A DNA stretch of 64,000 nucleotides from Alitiscatomonas aceti (GTDB lineage Bacteria > Bacillota > Clostridia > Lachnospirales > Lachnospiraceae): NCBI RefSeq assembly GCF_025567195.1, contig NZ_JAOQJF010000010.1:29348-93347 (forward strand). The letters are read 5' to 3'. The notes under the pieces were generated by a model. It saw nothing but the letters and a program-made list of their open reading frames with translations. It was not told where the DNA came from and made no database searches. The translations under genes were made by a program, and so were the position numbers. Shown piece after piece: positions 1-8,144 of this stretch (position 1 is the stretch's first letter; every line of letters begins with the position of its first letter).

Positions 1-183
1 TCGGTGCTCATCGGGGCCGTGATTTTAATTGGGGCGATCCGCAACTGGAACTGGCTCTGCGACCCCACTGGTACGCGGGATGCTCATCGACACAGCAGAG
101 GATACCGGCGTGTGGTTTTCTTTCTGCTGGGTGTCCTCCTGATTGTGGTGAGTATCTGGGGATTTGTGCTGAAGTTGAAATAG
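1..183 (+). CDS. Small two-helix membrane protein, 3' part (Imm17-like?)
   Basis: The reading frame is open from base 1 and ends at TAG 181-183; the start lies outside the window. The 60 visible residues hold two hydrophobic stretches (about 1-13 and 38-57) separated by a short polar, Arg-rich loop with an NWNW motif. Size, two-helix layout and the aromatic motif resemble Imm17-type immunity proteins, but that link is from memory and weak. It is the first visible gene of a long same-strand immunity array; the next gene starts 13 bases later behind a GGAGG site. Confidence 0.5.
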   Translation, partial: SVLIGAVILIGAIRNWNWLCDPTGTRDAHRHSRGYRRVVFFLLGVLLIVVSIWGFVLKLK

Positions 184-196
184 GAGGAGCAATCCC

Positions 197-409
197 ATGA
201 CCCAAGAAGAACAAATCCGACTCTATCGGCTGATGGAAAAACTCAACTGGTTTTTCCACCAAGAGATGCACTACCTGAATAGAGATATTGCGGAAAAGAC
301 CGCACGGGAGTGTTACCCGGAGATTCGGGATTTTACATACGATATTTTGTGGAATGACCTGCCCAAAGAGGTGCAGGAGCAGCTCATGGACGAGGAGGAA
401 TCCCTATGA
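197..409 (+). CDS. Hypothetical small protein, 70 aa
   Basis: The protein is acidic and probably all-helical, with no membrane segment and no family I recognise. ATG follows an AGGAGG site at the usual distance. The stop overlaps the start of the next gene by 4 bases, so the two are probably translationally coupled. Only its place in the immunity array hints at a role. Confidence 0.6.
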   Translation: MTQEEQIRLYRLMEKLNWFFHQEMHYLNRDIAEKTARECYPEIRDFTYDILWNDLPKEVQEQLMDEEESL

Positions 410-801
410 GTACGCTGATTGGCTCTTTTGATGGTCTGCACGACAACAGAGTCCTGTGCTACTGCGCTGACTTTGAAGCCCATACTCTGCACATGGATAC
501 CCAGACCGAGGCCGGAGAGAAAGTATCTGTTCGCTTTACCGGCCTGCTGGCCCACTGGTTTGAGAATGTAATCCAGGACAACATCCTCTTTGGCATGGAC
601 GAGATCACCGTGGACGGTTTTTTTGAACAGTATAAAGACCTGCTGGACGGTACCATCCCTTACGGCTTTCCCGCCTGTTGCGGCATCGAGGAACTGCGGG
701 AGCGCATGGATCGGGAGCACATCCGGGTATTTGTCATTGATTCTTCCCTTGGGCTGTGCGGATTTGTATTGGCTCAGGAGGTGAAACTGCAATGTCCATA
801 A
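406..801 (+). CDS. Hypothetical protein of the immunity array, 131 aa
   Basis: This is a soluble alpha/beta protein. It opens with a short strand pair (LIGSFDGLHDNRV) and has a conserved-looking core, GLLAHWFENVIQDNILFGM, near residues 46-65. The pattern is familiar from uncharacterised Firmicute proteins but I cannot name the family. It overlaps its neighbours by 4 bases upstream and 10 bases downstream. Confidence 0.65.
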   Translation: MSTLIGSFDGLHDNRVLCYCADFEAHTLHMDTQTEAGEKVSVRFTGLLAHWFENVIQDNILFGMDEITVDGFFEQYKDLLDGTIPYGFPACCGIEELRERMDREHIRVFVIDSSLGLCGFVLAQEVKLQCP

Positions 802-1379
802 CTGCCTATAAAGTGGAAGCCGTCGGTCATGACCGAACCGGAGAAGATTATGGCTATGTAAATATCATGTATCGTTATGGCAACAAGCAGTCCTGTCCTC
901 GGCCAGATCAATGTGAAAAGGTAGAGGTCATGTGGGCGGATGAGAGCGTCTACGGGCCGCCTGCTCCTGGCAGCAAGGTGGGCGATTTTATAAAGACATG
1001 GCTGATGGGCTCCTGGGACTGCGGAGTATTTACCCACCGGGAGATTGCCCAGCGGCTGATGGATACCTTCACTGGCCTGAAACTCAAGGAGCTGGAATGG
1101 TTCGAGAACCCCAGAGAAAAGACGCTGAAAAACGGAAAGCCCCGTGCACGCCGGGCCAAGTGGCTGCCGGAGCGGGAGGTAGATCTGGTGTACCTCTACT
1201 CCGACCACTATCTTGACGCAAGAAATCCAACTCCCACCGAAACCGACTTCTTCACGGTTACAAGGATGGATGCCTGGGGCATGAGCACCTGGTTTATGTG
1301 TACCCCACAGGCCGCCGGGAAGCTAATCGCCATGAATTACGACAATCTGACCGTCAAGGAAACCACCATTGTGGGATAA
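792..1379 (+). CDS. Hypothetical protein of the immunity array, 195 aa
   Basis: The start is placed at ATG 792 (MSITAYKVEA), inside the end of the previous gene; an earlier in-frame codon would only add out-of-family sequence. The protein is soluble, rich in aromatic residues, and carries a basic segment (KNGKPRARRAKWLPERE) near residues 115-131. I recognise no domain. The short overlap with the gene upstream suggests coupled translation. Confidence 0.6.
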   Translation: MSITAYKVEAVGHDRTGEDYGYVNIMYRYGNKQSCPRPDQCEKVEVMWADESVYGPPAPGSKVGDFIKTWLMGSWDCGVFTHREIAQRLMDTFTGLKLKELEWFENPREKTLKNGKPRARRAKWLPEREVDLVYLYSDHYLDARNPTPTETDFFTVTRMDAWGMSTWFMCTPQAAGKLIAMNYDNLTVKETTIVG

Positions 1380-1393
1380 GAGGAGAATGCGGC

Positions 1394-1735
1394 ATGATCG
1401 GGACAGATGAAAACTGGGCGGTGCTCCATGTGGAGGTCATCTTCTGGAGCGGCAAGCGAAAAACGCCCCCCAGCCTGGTCAGTGGAAAGTATTGTCCCCA
1501 TTTTATGGTTATTGGAACTACGGAATATCTGGGTGTATGCTTTCTGGACGGAACCGAGTGTATATTTGATACACCGGCTTTTGGAAATGCCCAGCCTCTC
1601 TATCCAGATACCATTGACTACGCCCCGCTGGAAAACAATGCGGAATTTTTGATCTATGAGAGAGCCAATGCCGTTGGCAAGGGCCGGGTGCTGGGCCGAA
1701 CCGTTCCCTATCAAGTGAAACAACAACGAAAGTAG
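1394..1735 (+). CDS. EF-Tu domain-3-like small protein, 113 aa
   Basis: The start at ATG 1394 follows a GAGGAGA site. The whole protein reads like the C-terminal beta-barrel of elongation factor Tu: HVEVIFWSGKRKTPP then YCPHFMV matches the EF-Tu pattern of a strand, GGRhTP and GYRPQF, and the end FLIYERANAVGKGRVL matches FAIREGGRTVGAGVV. No GTPase domain is present and the length equals one domain. Inference: a stand-alone EF-Tu-like barrel in an immunity array could act as a decoy or antagonist of an EF-Tu-binding toxin. The domain match is fairly convincing; the role is speculation. Confidence 0.5.
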   Translation: MIGTDENWAVLHVEVIFWSGKRKTPPSLVSGKYCPHFMVIGTTEYLGVCFLDGTECIFDTPAFGNAQPLYPDTIDYAPLENNAEFLIYERANAVGKGRVLGRTVPYQVKQQRK

Positions 1736-1742
1736 GTGCCTT

Positions 1743-2822
1743 ATGTACCAAATTGCATATATTGGCCGCTGGGAGACCCTCCCGGAACCGGCTGCTGCCA
1801 TCTGTGACCATGACACTCCCAAGCTGGAGGCGCTGCTTCAAGGCGGTCTGGATTTAGATGTTCCCATCCAGCTCAGCGAATACATCAAGCTGATGCCATT
1901 GGAGATCGCGGTTTTTCGGAATGATGTGCCCATGATCCATTTCCTGTTGGAGCATGGAGCTGATCCCGGTCTGGCAGAGGAACAGCCCCTGCTGCTCACC
2001 GCCGCCCGCTGTTGTGGGCCGGAGGTGGTGGCCCTCTTTGCGGGACAGGCCGCAATACTCTCCCCGAAGCAGAAAGAGCGGGCCTTCCAGGAAGTGCGCT
2101 GGGGACAGCGAGCGGAGAATATCCAGGTGCTGGAACAGGCCGGGATCACAGTGGACAAGTTTGGCGGCGAGGCATTTCGGGCCGCTGTGTCTGAGGGCAA
2201 TACCAAACTTGCCCGGTTGCTTCTGGAAAAAGGGGCAGACATCAATTACCACAAGCCGGACATGGTGTTTCCGAACGCCTCCACCGCTGTCACCGAAGCT
2301 GTCCGACACAAAAATCTCCCCATGGTGCGCTGGCTTATTGAGCAAGGAGCCGACATCACCATTGCTGACAAATACGGCGACCGTCCCTACAGTGTGGCGG
2401 TGCAGAACAAGAATCAGGAGATGGCCGACTACTTAAAAGCCCTGGAACCGGAGGACTGGCACAACGAACAGGAAAAGGCCCGGCAGCTCATGCCCTATAA
2501 GCTGCCTGCCAAGCTGGTGGAATACTTGAAGACCGGCCCCCTACGGCTGGAGTTCCCGGATCAGGAATGGGTGAAGTGGGCGGAACTCTACTCCTTCATG
2601 GATGTGCAGGAGATGACCTGGAAACGGAAGAAGCTGCTCTCCCTGATGGTGCAGATGGACAACTACAGCGACTATCTGCTGCTGTGGAGCCCCAGGGACA
2701 AGAAGCTGTGGTATCTGGACATCGAGCATGAGGAATTCCACCCTCTGGCCAAATGGGATGACTTCATCGCAGATCCCGGTCGGTATCTGAACGGGATGAT
2801 CGAGGGCGAGTTTGAGGAATAA
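1743..2822 (+). CDS. Ankyrin-repeat protein with SUKH-like tail
   Basis: At least four ankyrin repeats are readable, near residues 51-75, 145-170, 181-207 and 210-230, with typical cores such as LARLLLEKGADIN and MVRWLIEQGADIT. From about residue 250 a separate alpha/beta region follows, with LLLWSPRDKKLWYLDIEHE and a closing WDDFIADPGRYL, similar to the end of SMI1/KNR4 (SUKH) proteins. Ankyrin proteins are common as immunity factors in toxin loci; binding to a toxin is inferred. It starts 7 bases after the previous stop. Confidence 0.75.
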   Translation: MYQIAYIGRWETLPEPAAAICDHDTPKLEALLQGGLDLDVPIQLSEYIKLMPLEIAVFRNDVPMIHFLLEHGADPGLAEEQPLLLTAARCCGPEVVALFAGQAAILSPKQKERAFQEVRWGQRAENIQVLEQAGITVDKFGGEAFRAAVSEGNTKLARLLLEKGADINYHKPDMVFPNASTAVTEAVRHKNLPMVRWLIEQGADITIADKYGDRPYSVAVQNKNQEMADYLKALEPEDWHNEQEKARQLMPYKLPAKLVEYLKTGPLRLEFPDQEWVKWAELYSFMDVQEMTWKRKKLLSLMVQMDNYSDYLLLWSPRDKKLWYLDIEHEEFHPLAKWDDFIADPGRYLNGMIEGEFEE

Positions 2823-2833
2823 GGAGCAAACCG

Positions 2834-3424
2834 ATGACAGAAGAAAACAGAACCTACATCACCCATCTCAAGGTCACGGATGTCCCGTGGCACCGGCTCA
2901 CCACCGCCTATGGCCGGGGGACGGATTTTCCCGCACACCTGACCGTGCTGGAGCAGATGCGTGATTTGGCGTCCGTCAAAGAGTCCCTCTACGAGCTCAC
3001 CACCAACATGGAGCACCAGAGTACCCTTTGGCACGCCACCCCCTTTGGCATGGTGTTCCTGAGCCGAATTCTGGAGAAGGCCCTCGCAGACAGCGGGCAG
3101 AACCCCGCAGCCCATTTCCTGGCCGGGGAGCTGCTGGACTTCTTCTCCTGCATCCTCCAGTGCTTCCGTGATGGAGATGAGATGGAACACGCCGAGCCGC
3201 TGCCGCTGTTCTCCGATCTGCTGAAGGAAGAATACCTGTGGTCGGAGGAATACGACGAGGAAGAAGATGAGATGCGCTACGAGGAGGACGAGGTCTTCCC
3301 CGATGACCTGTTCTATAGCTTCTATTACTACTCCTGGCAGGCGGTGAAAGCCTACCAGGATGTATTGAAGCAAGTCCCGGCAGAGTTTGCCCAGCCTGCT
3401 GCCGCAGTGCTGGAACTGCTGTAA
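2834..3424 (+). CDS. Hypothetical acidic protein, 196 aa
   Basis: The protein is soluble and helical. It has a distinctive stretch with TDVPWHRLTTAYGR near the N-terminus and a very acidic run (EEYDEEEDEMRYEEDEV) near residues 138-155, followed by an aromatic FYSFYYYSWQ helix. I know the general pattern from uncharacterised Firmicute immunity-type proteins but no named domain. It is spaced 11 bases from the ankyrin gene and 14 bases from the next. Confidence 0.6.
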   Translation: MTEENRTYITHLKVTDVPWHRLTTAYGRGTDFPAHLTVLEQMRDLASVKESLYELTTNMEHQSTLWHATPFGMVFLSRILEKALADSGQNPAAHFLAGELLDFFSCILQCFRDGDEMEHAEPLPLFSDLLKEEYLWSEEYDEEEDEMRYEEDEVFPDDLFYSFYYYSWQAVKAYQDVLKQVPAEFAQPAAAVLELL

Positions 3425-3438
3425 AGGAGGCTGCACAG

Positions 3439-4278
3439 ATGTTTGAAGAATTCTATGAGATATACGAGCCCGAGGAACAGGAAGTGGTCGCTCTGATCAA
3501 CCGCTGCATTGGGGGCGGATTTAACTGGAAAGGCAACTTTTGGGAAATGACCGTTGTGACGCTGGGTATCGTGTTCTGTGACACCGGCAAGGTCAGTACC
3601 AAAGAGGAGCGGCTGGAGTGGCCGGTCACCGATGAGGAGCGTAACAGCGAAAAGGGCTGGGAACGCTTTCAAAACGAGCAGATCTGCCGCCTGAAGATCC
3701 GCCGGATGAAAGAGGAATGGGCAAAAGATCTGGTGGCATGGCCCTGGTGTATCTCCCAGGTGGTCAAGGCCCACGAGGACTGTCCGGAACTTCAAGCCGT
3801 TCTGGACGAGTACCACAAGCCGGTGGTGATCCAGGACCAGGTGCTGGGTGAGCTGAAGCTGGACAAGGACTATGATACCTTCGAGGGAGAGATCCAGTGG
3901 TGCGGAAAGGATGTGCTCCTTTCTCTGGAGGTCAATGCTGAAAGCAAGCCCTCCTGGACCCGCGCCCGCAGTGCCGCCAAGAAGCTGCTGGCCGACTGTG
4001 AAACCTGGGACAAAGCCATGCGGGAGCTTGCGGCAAAGAACCTGACCGAGCTGGCTAACAACTGGCTTTCCCAGGATGAGGAAAACCCCCGCGATCCGGA
4101 AACAGACCCCATCACAGAGGAAGAACTGGCCCGGCGGATCAGCATGACGAGCCTGTCCGTCACCTCCGGCGGCAGCTTCACCGCCTGGTTTGACTGCGAC
4201 GAGATGTTCACTGACCATGCGGTGACGGTCTACGGCTCCTTGAAAAAGGGCCTCAAAACTGCCAATATTGAGGGGTAA
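3439..4278 (+). CDS. DUF2262-domain protein
   Basis: The C-terminal half (about 135-279) fits DUF2262: VLGELKLDKDYDTFEGEI opens the domain, followed by a W-D-x-AMRELAAKNLTEL helix, a NNW element, and a final strand-rich region ending in a TDHAVTVYGSL block. The N-terminal 130 residues are helical and not recognised. DUF2262 proteins recur in bacterial immunity gene clusters; no biochemical activity is known to me. ATG follows AAAGGAGG. Confidence 0.75.
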   Translation: MFEEFYEIYEPEEQEVVALINRCIGGGFNWKGNFWEMTVVTLGIVFCDTGKVSTKEERLEWPVTDEERNSEKGWERFQNEQICRLKIRRMKEEWAKDLVAWPWCISQVVKAHEDCPELQAVLDEYHKPVVIQDQVLGELKLDKDYDTFEGEIQWCGKDVLLSLEVNAESKPSWTRARSAAKKLLADCETWDKAMRELAAKNLTELANNWLSQDEENPRDPETDPITEEELARRISMTSLSVTSGGSFTAWFDCDEMFTDHAVTVYGSLKKGLKTANIEG

Positions 4279-4291
4279 GGAGGATAACATT

Positions 4292-4795
4292 ATGAAACTG
4301 AACTGTAAACGCATTGATTTTACATATACCCCCGGCGAGGAAATCTTCAACTTTCCCGAGGAATCGGGACTGCCCTTTCTTTTCGATGTAGAGGAAGAAC
4401 TGACGGCTAATCCTGCCGCTATGGATGCGGTGGGAGAAATGCTGGATGAAGCGGAGAAATTGGCGGAGAAGGCCAAAGCCGCCATCAAAGCGGCACTGGC
4501 GGACGAGGACAGCCGCTACCATAGCGTTGTGACATTTTTCATGGAGTTCTACCGGGACGATGTAGACCCGGATATTGCGGCGGAACTTTTTCCGGGAACC
4601 GACCCGGCCAAGCTGTCCTTTGCCGAGATGGTAGACTTTTTGCGGCTTGATCGCTTTGGCAGCCTGGTGGATTACAAGATGGATCAACAAGTTTTCATTA
4701 TGGATCTGTCCTTCAACCCGGAGATCACCGACGAGCTGATGGTGATCTACTTTGACTTGAACAAGGAGATTTTTTGTATTACTGATGAAAGCTGA
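4292..4795 (+). CDS. DUF2004-like hypothetical protein, 167 aa
   Basis: The start is placed at ATG 4292 after AAGGAGG. An N-terminal strand region leads into a long helix rich in Ala, Glu and Lys (about 45-75) and then an alpha/beta half that ends with MVIYFDLNKEIFCITDES. The overall shape resembles DUF2004 immunity-type proteins, but the match is from general layout only. It sits between the DUF2262 and SUKH-3 genes with gaps of about 12 bases. Confidence 0.55.
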   Translation: MKLNCKRIDFTYTPGEEIFNFPEESGLPFLFDVEEELTANPAAMDAVGEMLDEAEKLAEKAKAAIKAALADEDSRYHSVVTFFMEFYRDDVDPDIAAELFPGTDPAKLSFAEMVDFLRLDRFGSLVDYKMDQQVFIMDLSFNPEITDELMVIYFDLNKEIFCITDES

Positions 4796-4806
4796 GGTGG
4801 TACTCT

Positions 4807-5361
4807 ATGACGAAAGAACGCATCCCCATTTCCGGCGATCTGGGCAGCAAGGTCAAGCAGCTGATGGAGTACGCTGGGTGGTACGAAGGCCGCAGTGTGG
4901 ATATTTCCATTGCGGAGAAGTATTACGCCAATCATGGCGTCCCGATGATGAAGACCACCCAGCGGTTTTACCGCAAGTATTTCGGCCTGTGCTGTGAGTG
5001 GTACCTGGCGCAGAAAAAGCTGAACTGGGCGGCTGACTTTGAGTTTGCTTTGTTCCCTTACCTGGTCAATGGGATCAAAAACCATTTGGAGGACGCCTAT
5101 TTCCGGGATATGTCCGGCTGTGAGCTGGCGGAGATCGAACAGGCTGCCGGTCAGAAGTGCCAGCCCATCGGTCATATCGGCTACTACTACCCGGCGGAGG
5201 TTTGGATCTCCGAGTACGGGAAACTATATGCGAAATATGAGTATCAGGATGAGATTGAGTGCTTTCCAGATGTGTTTGCCCTGATTGAACGGGAGTTGCG
5301 GCAGTGCAAATTTGATTCCGCTGCCATGAAAACGGTTGAGGCACTGGACGGAAAGATATGA
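4807..5361 (+). CDS. SUKH-3-type immunity protein
   Basis: The pattern fits SUKH-3: an opening LMEYAGWYEGRSVD, a helix ending in FYRKYFGL, and a second half with a GQKCQPIGHIGYYYPAEVWI block followed by a strand GKLYAKY and a closing helix near FALIEREL. SUKH superfamily proteins are established immunity proteins for nuclease and other toxins; the cognate toxin is not in the window. The start codon lies 12 bases behind the preceding stop. Confidence 0.7.
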   Translation: MTKERIPISGDLGSKVKQLMEYAGWYEGRSVDISIAEKYYANHGVPMMKTTQRFYRKYFGLCCEWYLAQKKLNWAADFEFALFPYLVNGIKNHLEDAYFRDMSGCELAEIEQAAGQKCQPIGHIGYYYPAEVWISEYGKLYAKYEYQDEIECFPDVFALIERELRQCKFDSAAMKTVEALDGKI

Positions 5362-5385
5362 CGAAGCAACAAGGAGGAACTGATT

Positions 5386-6225
5386 ATGAACATGAAAGAA
5401 AAACTGGAGTCGTTGGGCAGAAACAGCATTCAGCTGAAAATTGCCAGAAAAGAAACATACAAGCTGGGCGCTACCCGCTTCGGCGGAAAGCCGGATGTGC
5501 CCCCGGACTTCGTTTGGCCTACTTATGAGGGCGAGAGCTATGACCATGTGGTAAAAGATCGTCCTCTCACTTTCCTGGCCCAGTTCAACTGTGAGGAGCT
5601 GGCCCAGTTTGACAAAGAGCATCTTCTGCCCGATCACGGTCTGCTGTCCTTCTTCTATGAAACGGATACCCAGTGCTGGGGCTATGACCCCAAGGATAAG
5701 GGTTGCGCCCGCGTCTATTGGTTTGAGGATCTTTCGGCGCTGTCCGCAGCAAACTTTCCTGCGGATATGGAGGAAGATTTCAAGTTTCCTATGGTCAAAA
5801 TCAAGATGGACTCAAAATACTCCTATCCTTCCTGGCAGGATTTCAGCGAGATGTTCCCCGATGAGAAAGACTACGATGCCTTTGATCTTGTATGGAACGA
5901 GCTGACCGACGAAACCCCGGAGAACCGCTCCCAGCTGCTGGGCTGGCCCGATGTGATCCAGAACAGTATGTTTGCCGAATGTGATTTGGTGACCCAGGGC
6001 TACTATCTGGGCAATGGTTGGGTTAAGATTCCAAAGGAGGTCCGTCAGCAGGCGGAAGAAACGGCCAGAGACCGATGGATGCTGCTGTTCCAGCTGGATA
6101 CCGTGGAGCTTGGCGACTTTGAGCTGATGTTCGGAGACTGCGGGCACATCTATTTCTACATTACCAAAGAGGATCTGGCAGCCCGCCGCTTCGACCGGAT
6201 CTGGCTGATCCTCCAGTGCTATTAA
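5386..6225 (+). CDS. YwqG/DUF1963-family protein
   Basis: The protein matches DUF1963 along its length: KLGATRFGGKPDVPPDFVWP early on, then LTFLAQFNCEELA, then LLSFFYETDTQCWGYDP and CARVYWFED. A later LLGWPDVIQNSM block and the ending GHIYFYITKEDLAARRFD are also typical. The family is common in immunity gene clusters and has no proven enzyme activity known to me. ATG 5386 follows AAGGAGG at good spacing. Confidence 0.85.
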   Translation: MNMKEKLESLGRNSIQLKIARKETYKLGATRFGGKPDVPPDFVWPTYEGESYDHVVKDRPLTFLAQFNCEELAQFDKEHLLPDHGLLSFFYETDTQCWGYDPKDKGCARVYWFEDLSALSAANFPADMEEDFKFPMVKIKMDSKYSYPSWQDFSEMFPDEKDYDAFDLVWNELTDETPENRSQLLGWPDVIQNSMFAECDLVTQGYYLGNGWVKIPKEVRQQAEETARDRWMLLFQLDTVELGDFELMFGDCGHIYFYITKEDLAARRFDRIWLILQCY

Positions 6226-6229
6226 AACT

Positions 6230-7234
6230 ATGAAACAGGACTTTCCGATTTGGCGCAGTCAAATATTGCAGAATCCGCGGGACATTTCACCGCTGAAATT
6301 CGGAATGTCACAGGATGAGGTCATAGAAATCTTTGGCAAGCCCGATGCCGTTTCCACCATGAGGAGCGGCGGGAAACCTTTGATCCTCAAATACCATGAC
6401 ATTGAACTGCATTTCGATAGAAAGGCTCCTCATGGACTCTACTTAATTTACAGCGACAATGAGATCGAGTTGAGCGTCACAGCCGAGCACGAAGAAACGC
6501 TGCAACCAATCGCCAACACAGAGCCGGTGGACAACGAATTTTTCCTTCGGGATGGAGCGGTCTATTTCTCCGGCCTATATGAAAACGGTCTGCTCAAAGG
6601 TGTTGCGCCCAAAGACTTCTGCTGCTGGCATTACTGGGGTAAGTCCTCTGCGGCCTGCTTTCTCGGCGGGATTCGCCTTCGTGGAGCAGACCCGGCATCG
6701 TTTCGGGTGTTAAACTATGCCTACGCCATGGACAAAACAGCCGTCTACACCACCAGCGGAAGAATCCCAGATGTAGAGCTGGCAGCCTTCCAGGTATTAG
6801 ACAACGGCCAGAACGATTCGGGTGCGCCCCAGGGATATGCAAAGGACGGCCGGCAGGTCTACTTCCACAACGGGGACGGCAAGGTGAAGATCATCAAGGG
6901 TGCGGAAGTTTCCTCTTTCCGCTCGTTGGGCGATACCTATTTTGCCAGAGATGAGAAGCGGATCTATGCCTACGGCAAGCAGCTTTCCAAAGCAGAGCTG
7001 ACTTCCTGGGAACTGCTTGGGCACTGGTATTCCCGCGATGCCAAGCGGGTGTACTACCTCAACCGAGAGATCAAGGGCGCGGATCGGGACAGTTTTACAG
7101 TTTGCACTCCTGTGGACGCGGCTCCACTTGTCGATCATCTGGCCCGCGACAAAGACCATTTTTACCAAAATGATGAGATAATGGAAGAAACGCTGTGGCT
7201 GGAACAGCTGCGCAAAATGACCCAAGAACCGTAA
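6230..7234 (+). CDS. DKNYY-family repeat protein
   Basis: The C-terminal two thirds carry repeated units of the DKNYY type, for example YAMDKTAVYTTSGRI, YAKDGRQVYFHNGD, FARDEKRIYAYGKQ, YSRDAKRVYYLNRE and LARDKDHFYQNDE, each followed by a xxADxxSF-like turn. The first 90 residues form a separate domain with FGMSQDEVIEIFGKPD, similar to small SmpA-like folds. It begins only 4 bases after the preceding stop, with no clear ribosome site of its own, so it probably depends on coupling. DKNYY proteins are frequent in immunity loci. Confidence 0.85.
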   Translation: MKQDFPIWRSQILQNPRDISPLKFGMSQDEVIEIFGKPDAVSTMRSGGKPLILKYHDIELHFDRKAPHGLYLIYSDNEIELSVTAEHEETLQPIANTEPVDNEFFLRDGAVYFSGLYENGLLKGVAPKDFCCWHYWGKSSAACFLGGIRLRGADPASFRVLNYAYAMDKTAVYTTSGRIPDVELAAFQVLDNGQNDSGAPQGYAKDGRQVYFHNGDGKVKIIKGAEVSSFRSLGDTYFARDEKRIYAYGKQLSKAELTSWELLGHWYSRDAKRVYYLNREIKGADRDSFTVCTPVDAAPLVDHLARDKDHFYQNDEIMEETLWLEQLRKMTQEP

Positions 7235-7250
7235 ACGGAGGAAAACGGCT

Positions 7251-7796
7251 ATGGACTATTTGAAGATATTGCATGAAAACCCTGATTTGGCGGATGAATT
7301 TGATTCGCTGTTTGACTTCTTCCTGCTGGATGAGTTATCCCCGCGGGATGAGGCGGACGGCCGAGCAACCTTCACACTGCCCGGCATGGCTTTTGCCAGA
7401 GATGGCTCCGGCGGAGAATACCATCTGCTGGAAGATGGCTCCATTGGATATTACAGCAGCGAAGGGGAGGCAGGCCGTCTGGCCGAGAGCATGGACGATC
7501 TCTTTTCCCTGCTTGTGAATTGTATCTGCTGGCACGACTGCTGTGACGCAAAGCAGTATGTGGATTCCAAGACATTGGAGGAGTATGGGCAGAGACATCG
7601 CAACTGTAACTTGGAAGATATGGATATGGACAGCTTGCGGCGGGTGTCTGATGCGCTCGGCATCCCTACCGGTGAGCCGCTGGCTCCGGTTCTGGAGCGG
7701 TTCCGCAAAGCAACCCAGCGTGAGCCTGTGTATCAGTGTATATTCCACGAGGACGACGGAAGCCTGACCGAATCATACGGTTTGATGTTTGAATGA
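7251..7796 (+). CDS. SMI1/KNR4-like (SUKH?) protein, 181 aa
   Basis: A middle section reading GMAFARDGSGGEYHLLEDGSIG, then an acidic helix region MDDLFSLLVNCICWHD, looks like the core of SUKH proteins, where a displayed substrate-like strand pair precedes a helix. The C-terminal half has no clear match. ATG follows CGGAGG. The SUKH assignment is tentative; it could be another array family of similar size. Confidence 0.55.
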   Translation: MDYLKILHENPDLADEFDSLFDFFLLDELSPRDEADGRATFTLPGMAFARDGSGGEYHLLEDGSIGYYSSEGEAGRLAESMDDLFSLLVNCICWHDCCDAKQYVDSKTLEEYGQRHRNCNLEDMDMDSLRRVSDALGIPTGEPLAPVLERFRKATQREPVYQCIFHEDDGSLTESYGLMFE

Positions 7797-7812
7797 GAAA
7801 GGAGCAATCACG

Positions 7813-8139
7813 ATGAAAGCATTTGACCCCAATTATAAACTGCTGGACGAGATGTATCAGGACGATTACTATCCTGCTTCTCTGGTGGACAAGGTCAAGG
7901 ACGAGCTTCAGAAGGTCATCGACCTGCTGGAGAACGGCGAAACCGACCCCGAAGTGGTACAGGAAACGCTGGACGAGGCGGTCTGCGGCATCAATGATCT
8001 CCAGGAGGAGTTTGACGAGAACGACAGCGAGATCGAAACGGTGGCACGGGAATGCATTGCGGCAACTGTGGCCTACATTCTGGAGTGGTTCAACATCCCC
8101 ATCGACACCGAGGAGGCTATCCGGGAACGGGACTGGTGA
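7813..8139 (+). CDS. DUF5713-family protein, 108 aa
   Basis: The start is at ATG 7813 after AAAGGAG; an earlier in-frame ATG at 7789 lies within the previous gene. The sequence fits DUF5713 from end to end: LLDEMYQDDYYPASLVDKV, then INDLQEEFDENDSEIETVAR, then a closing EEAIRERDW. It is a small acidic helical protein. I know no function for the family beyond its repeated presence in immunity arrays. Confidence 0.8.
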   Translation: MKAFDPNYKLLDEMYQDDYYPASLVDKVKDELQKVIDLLENGETDPEVVQETLDEAVCGINDLQEEFDENDSEIETVARECIAATVAYILEWFNIPIDTEEAIRERDW

Positions 8140-8144
8140 GCCCT

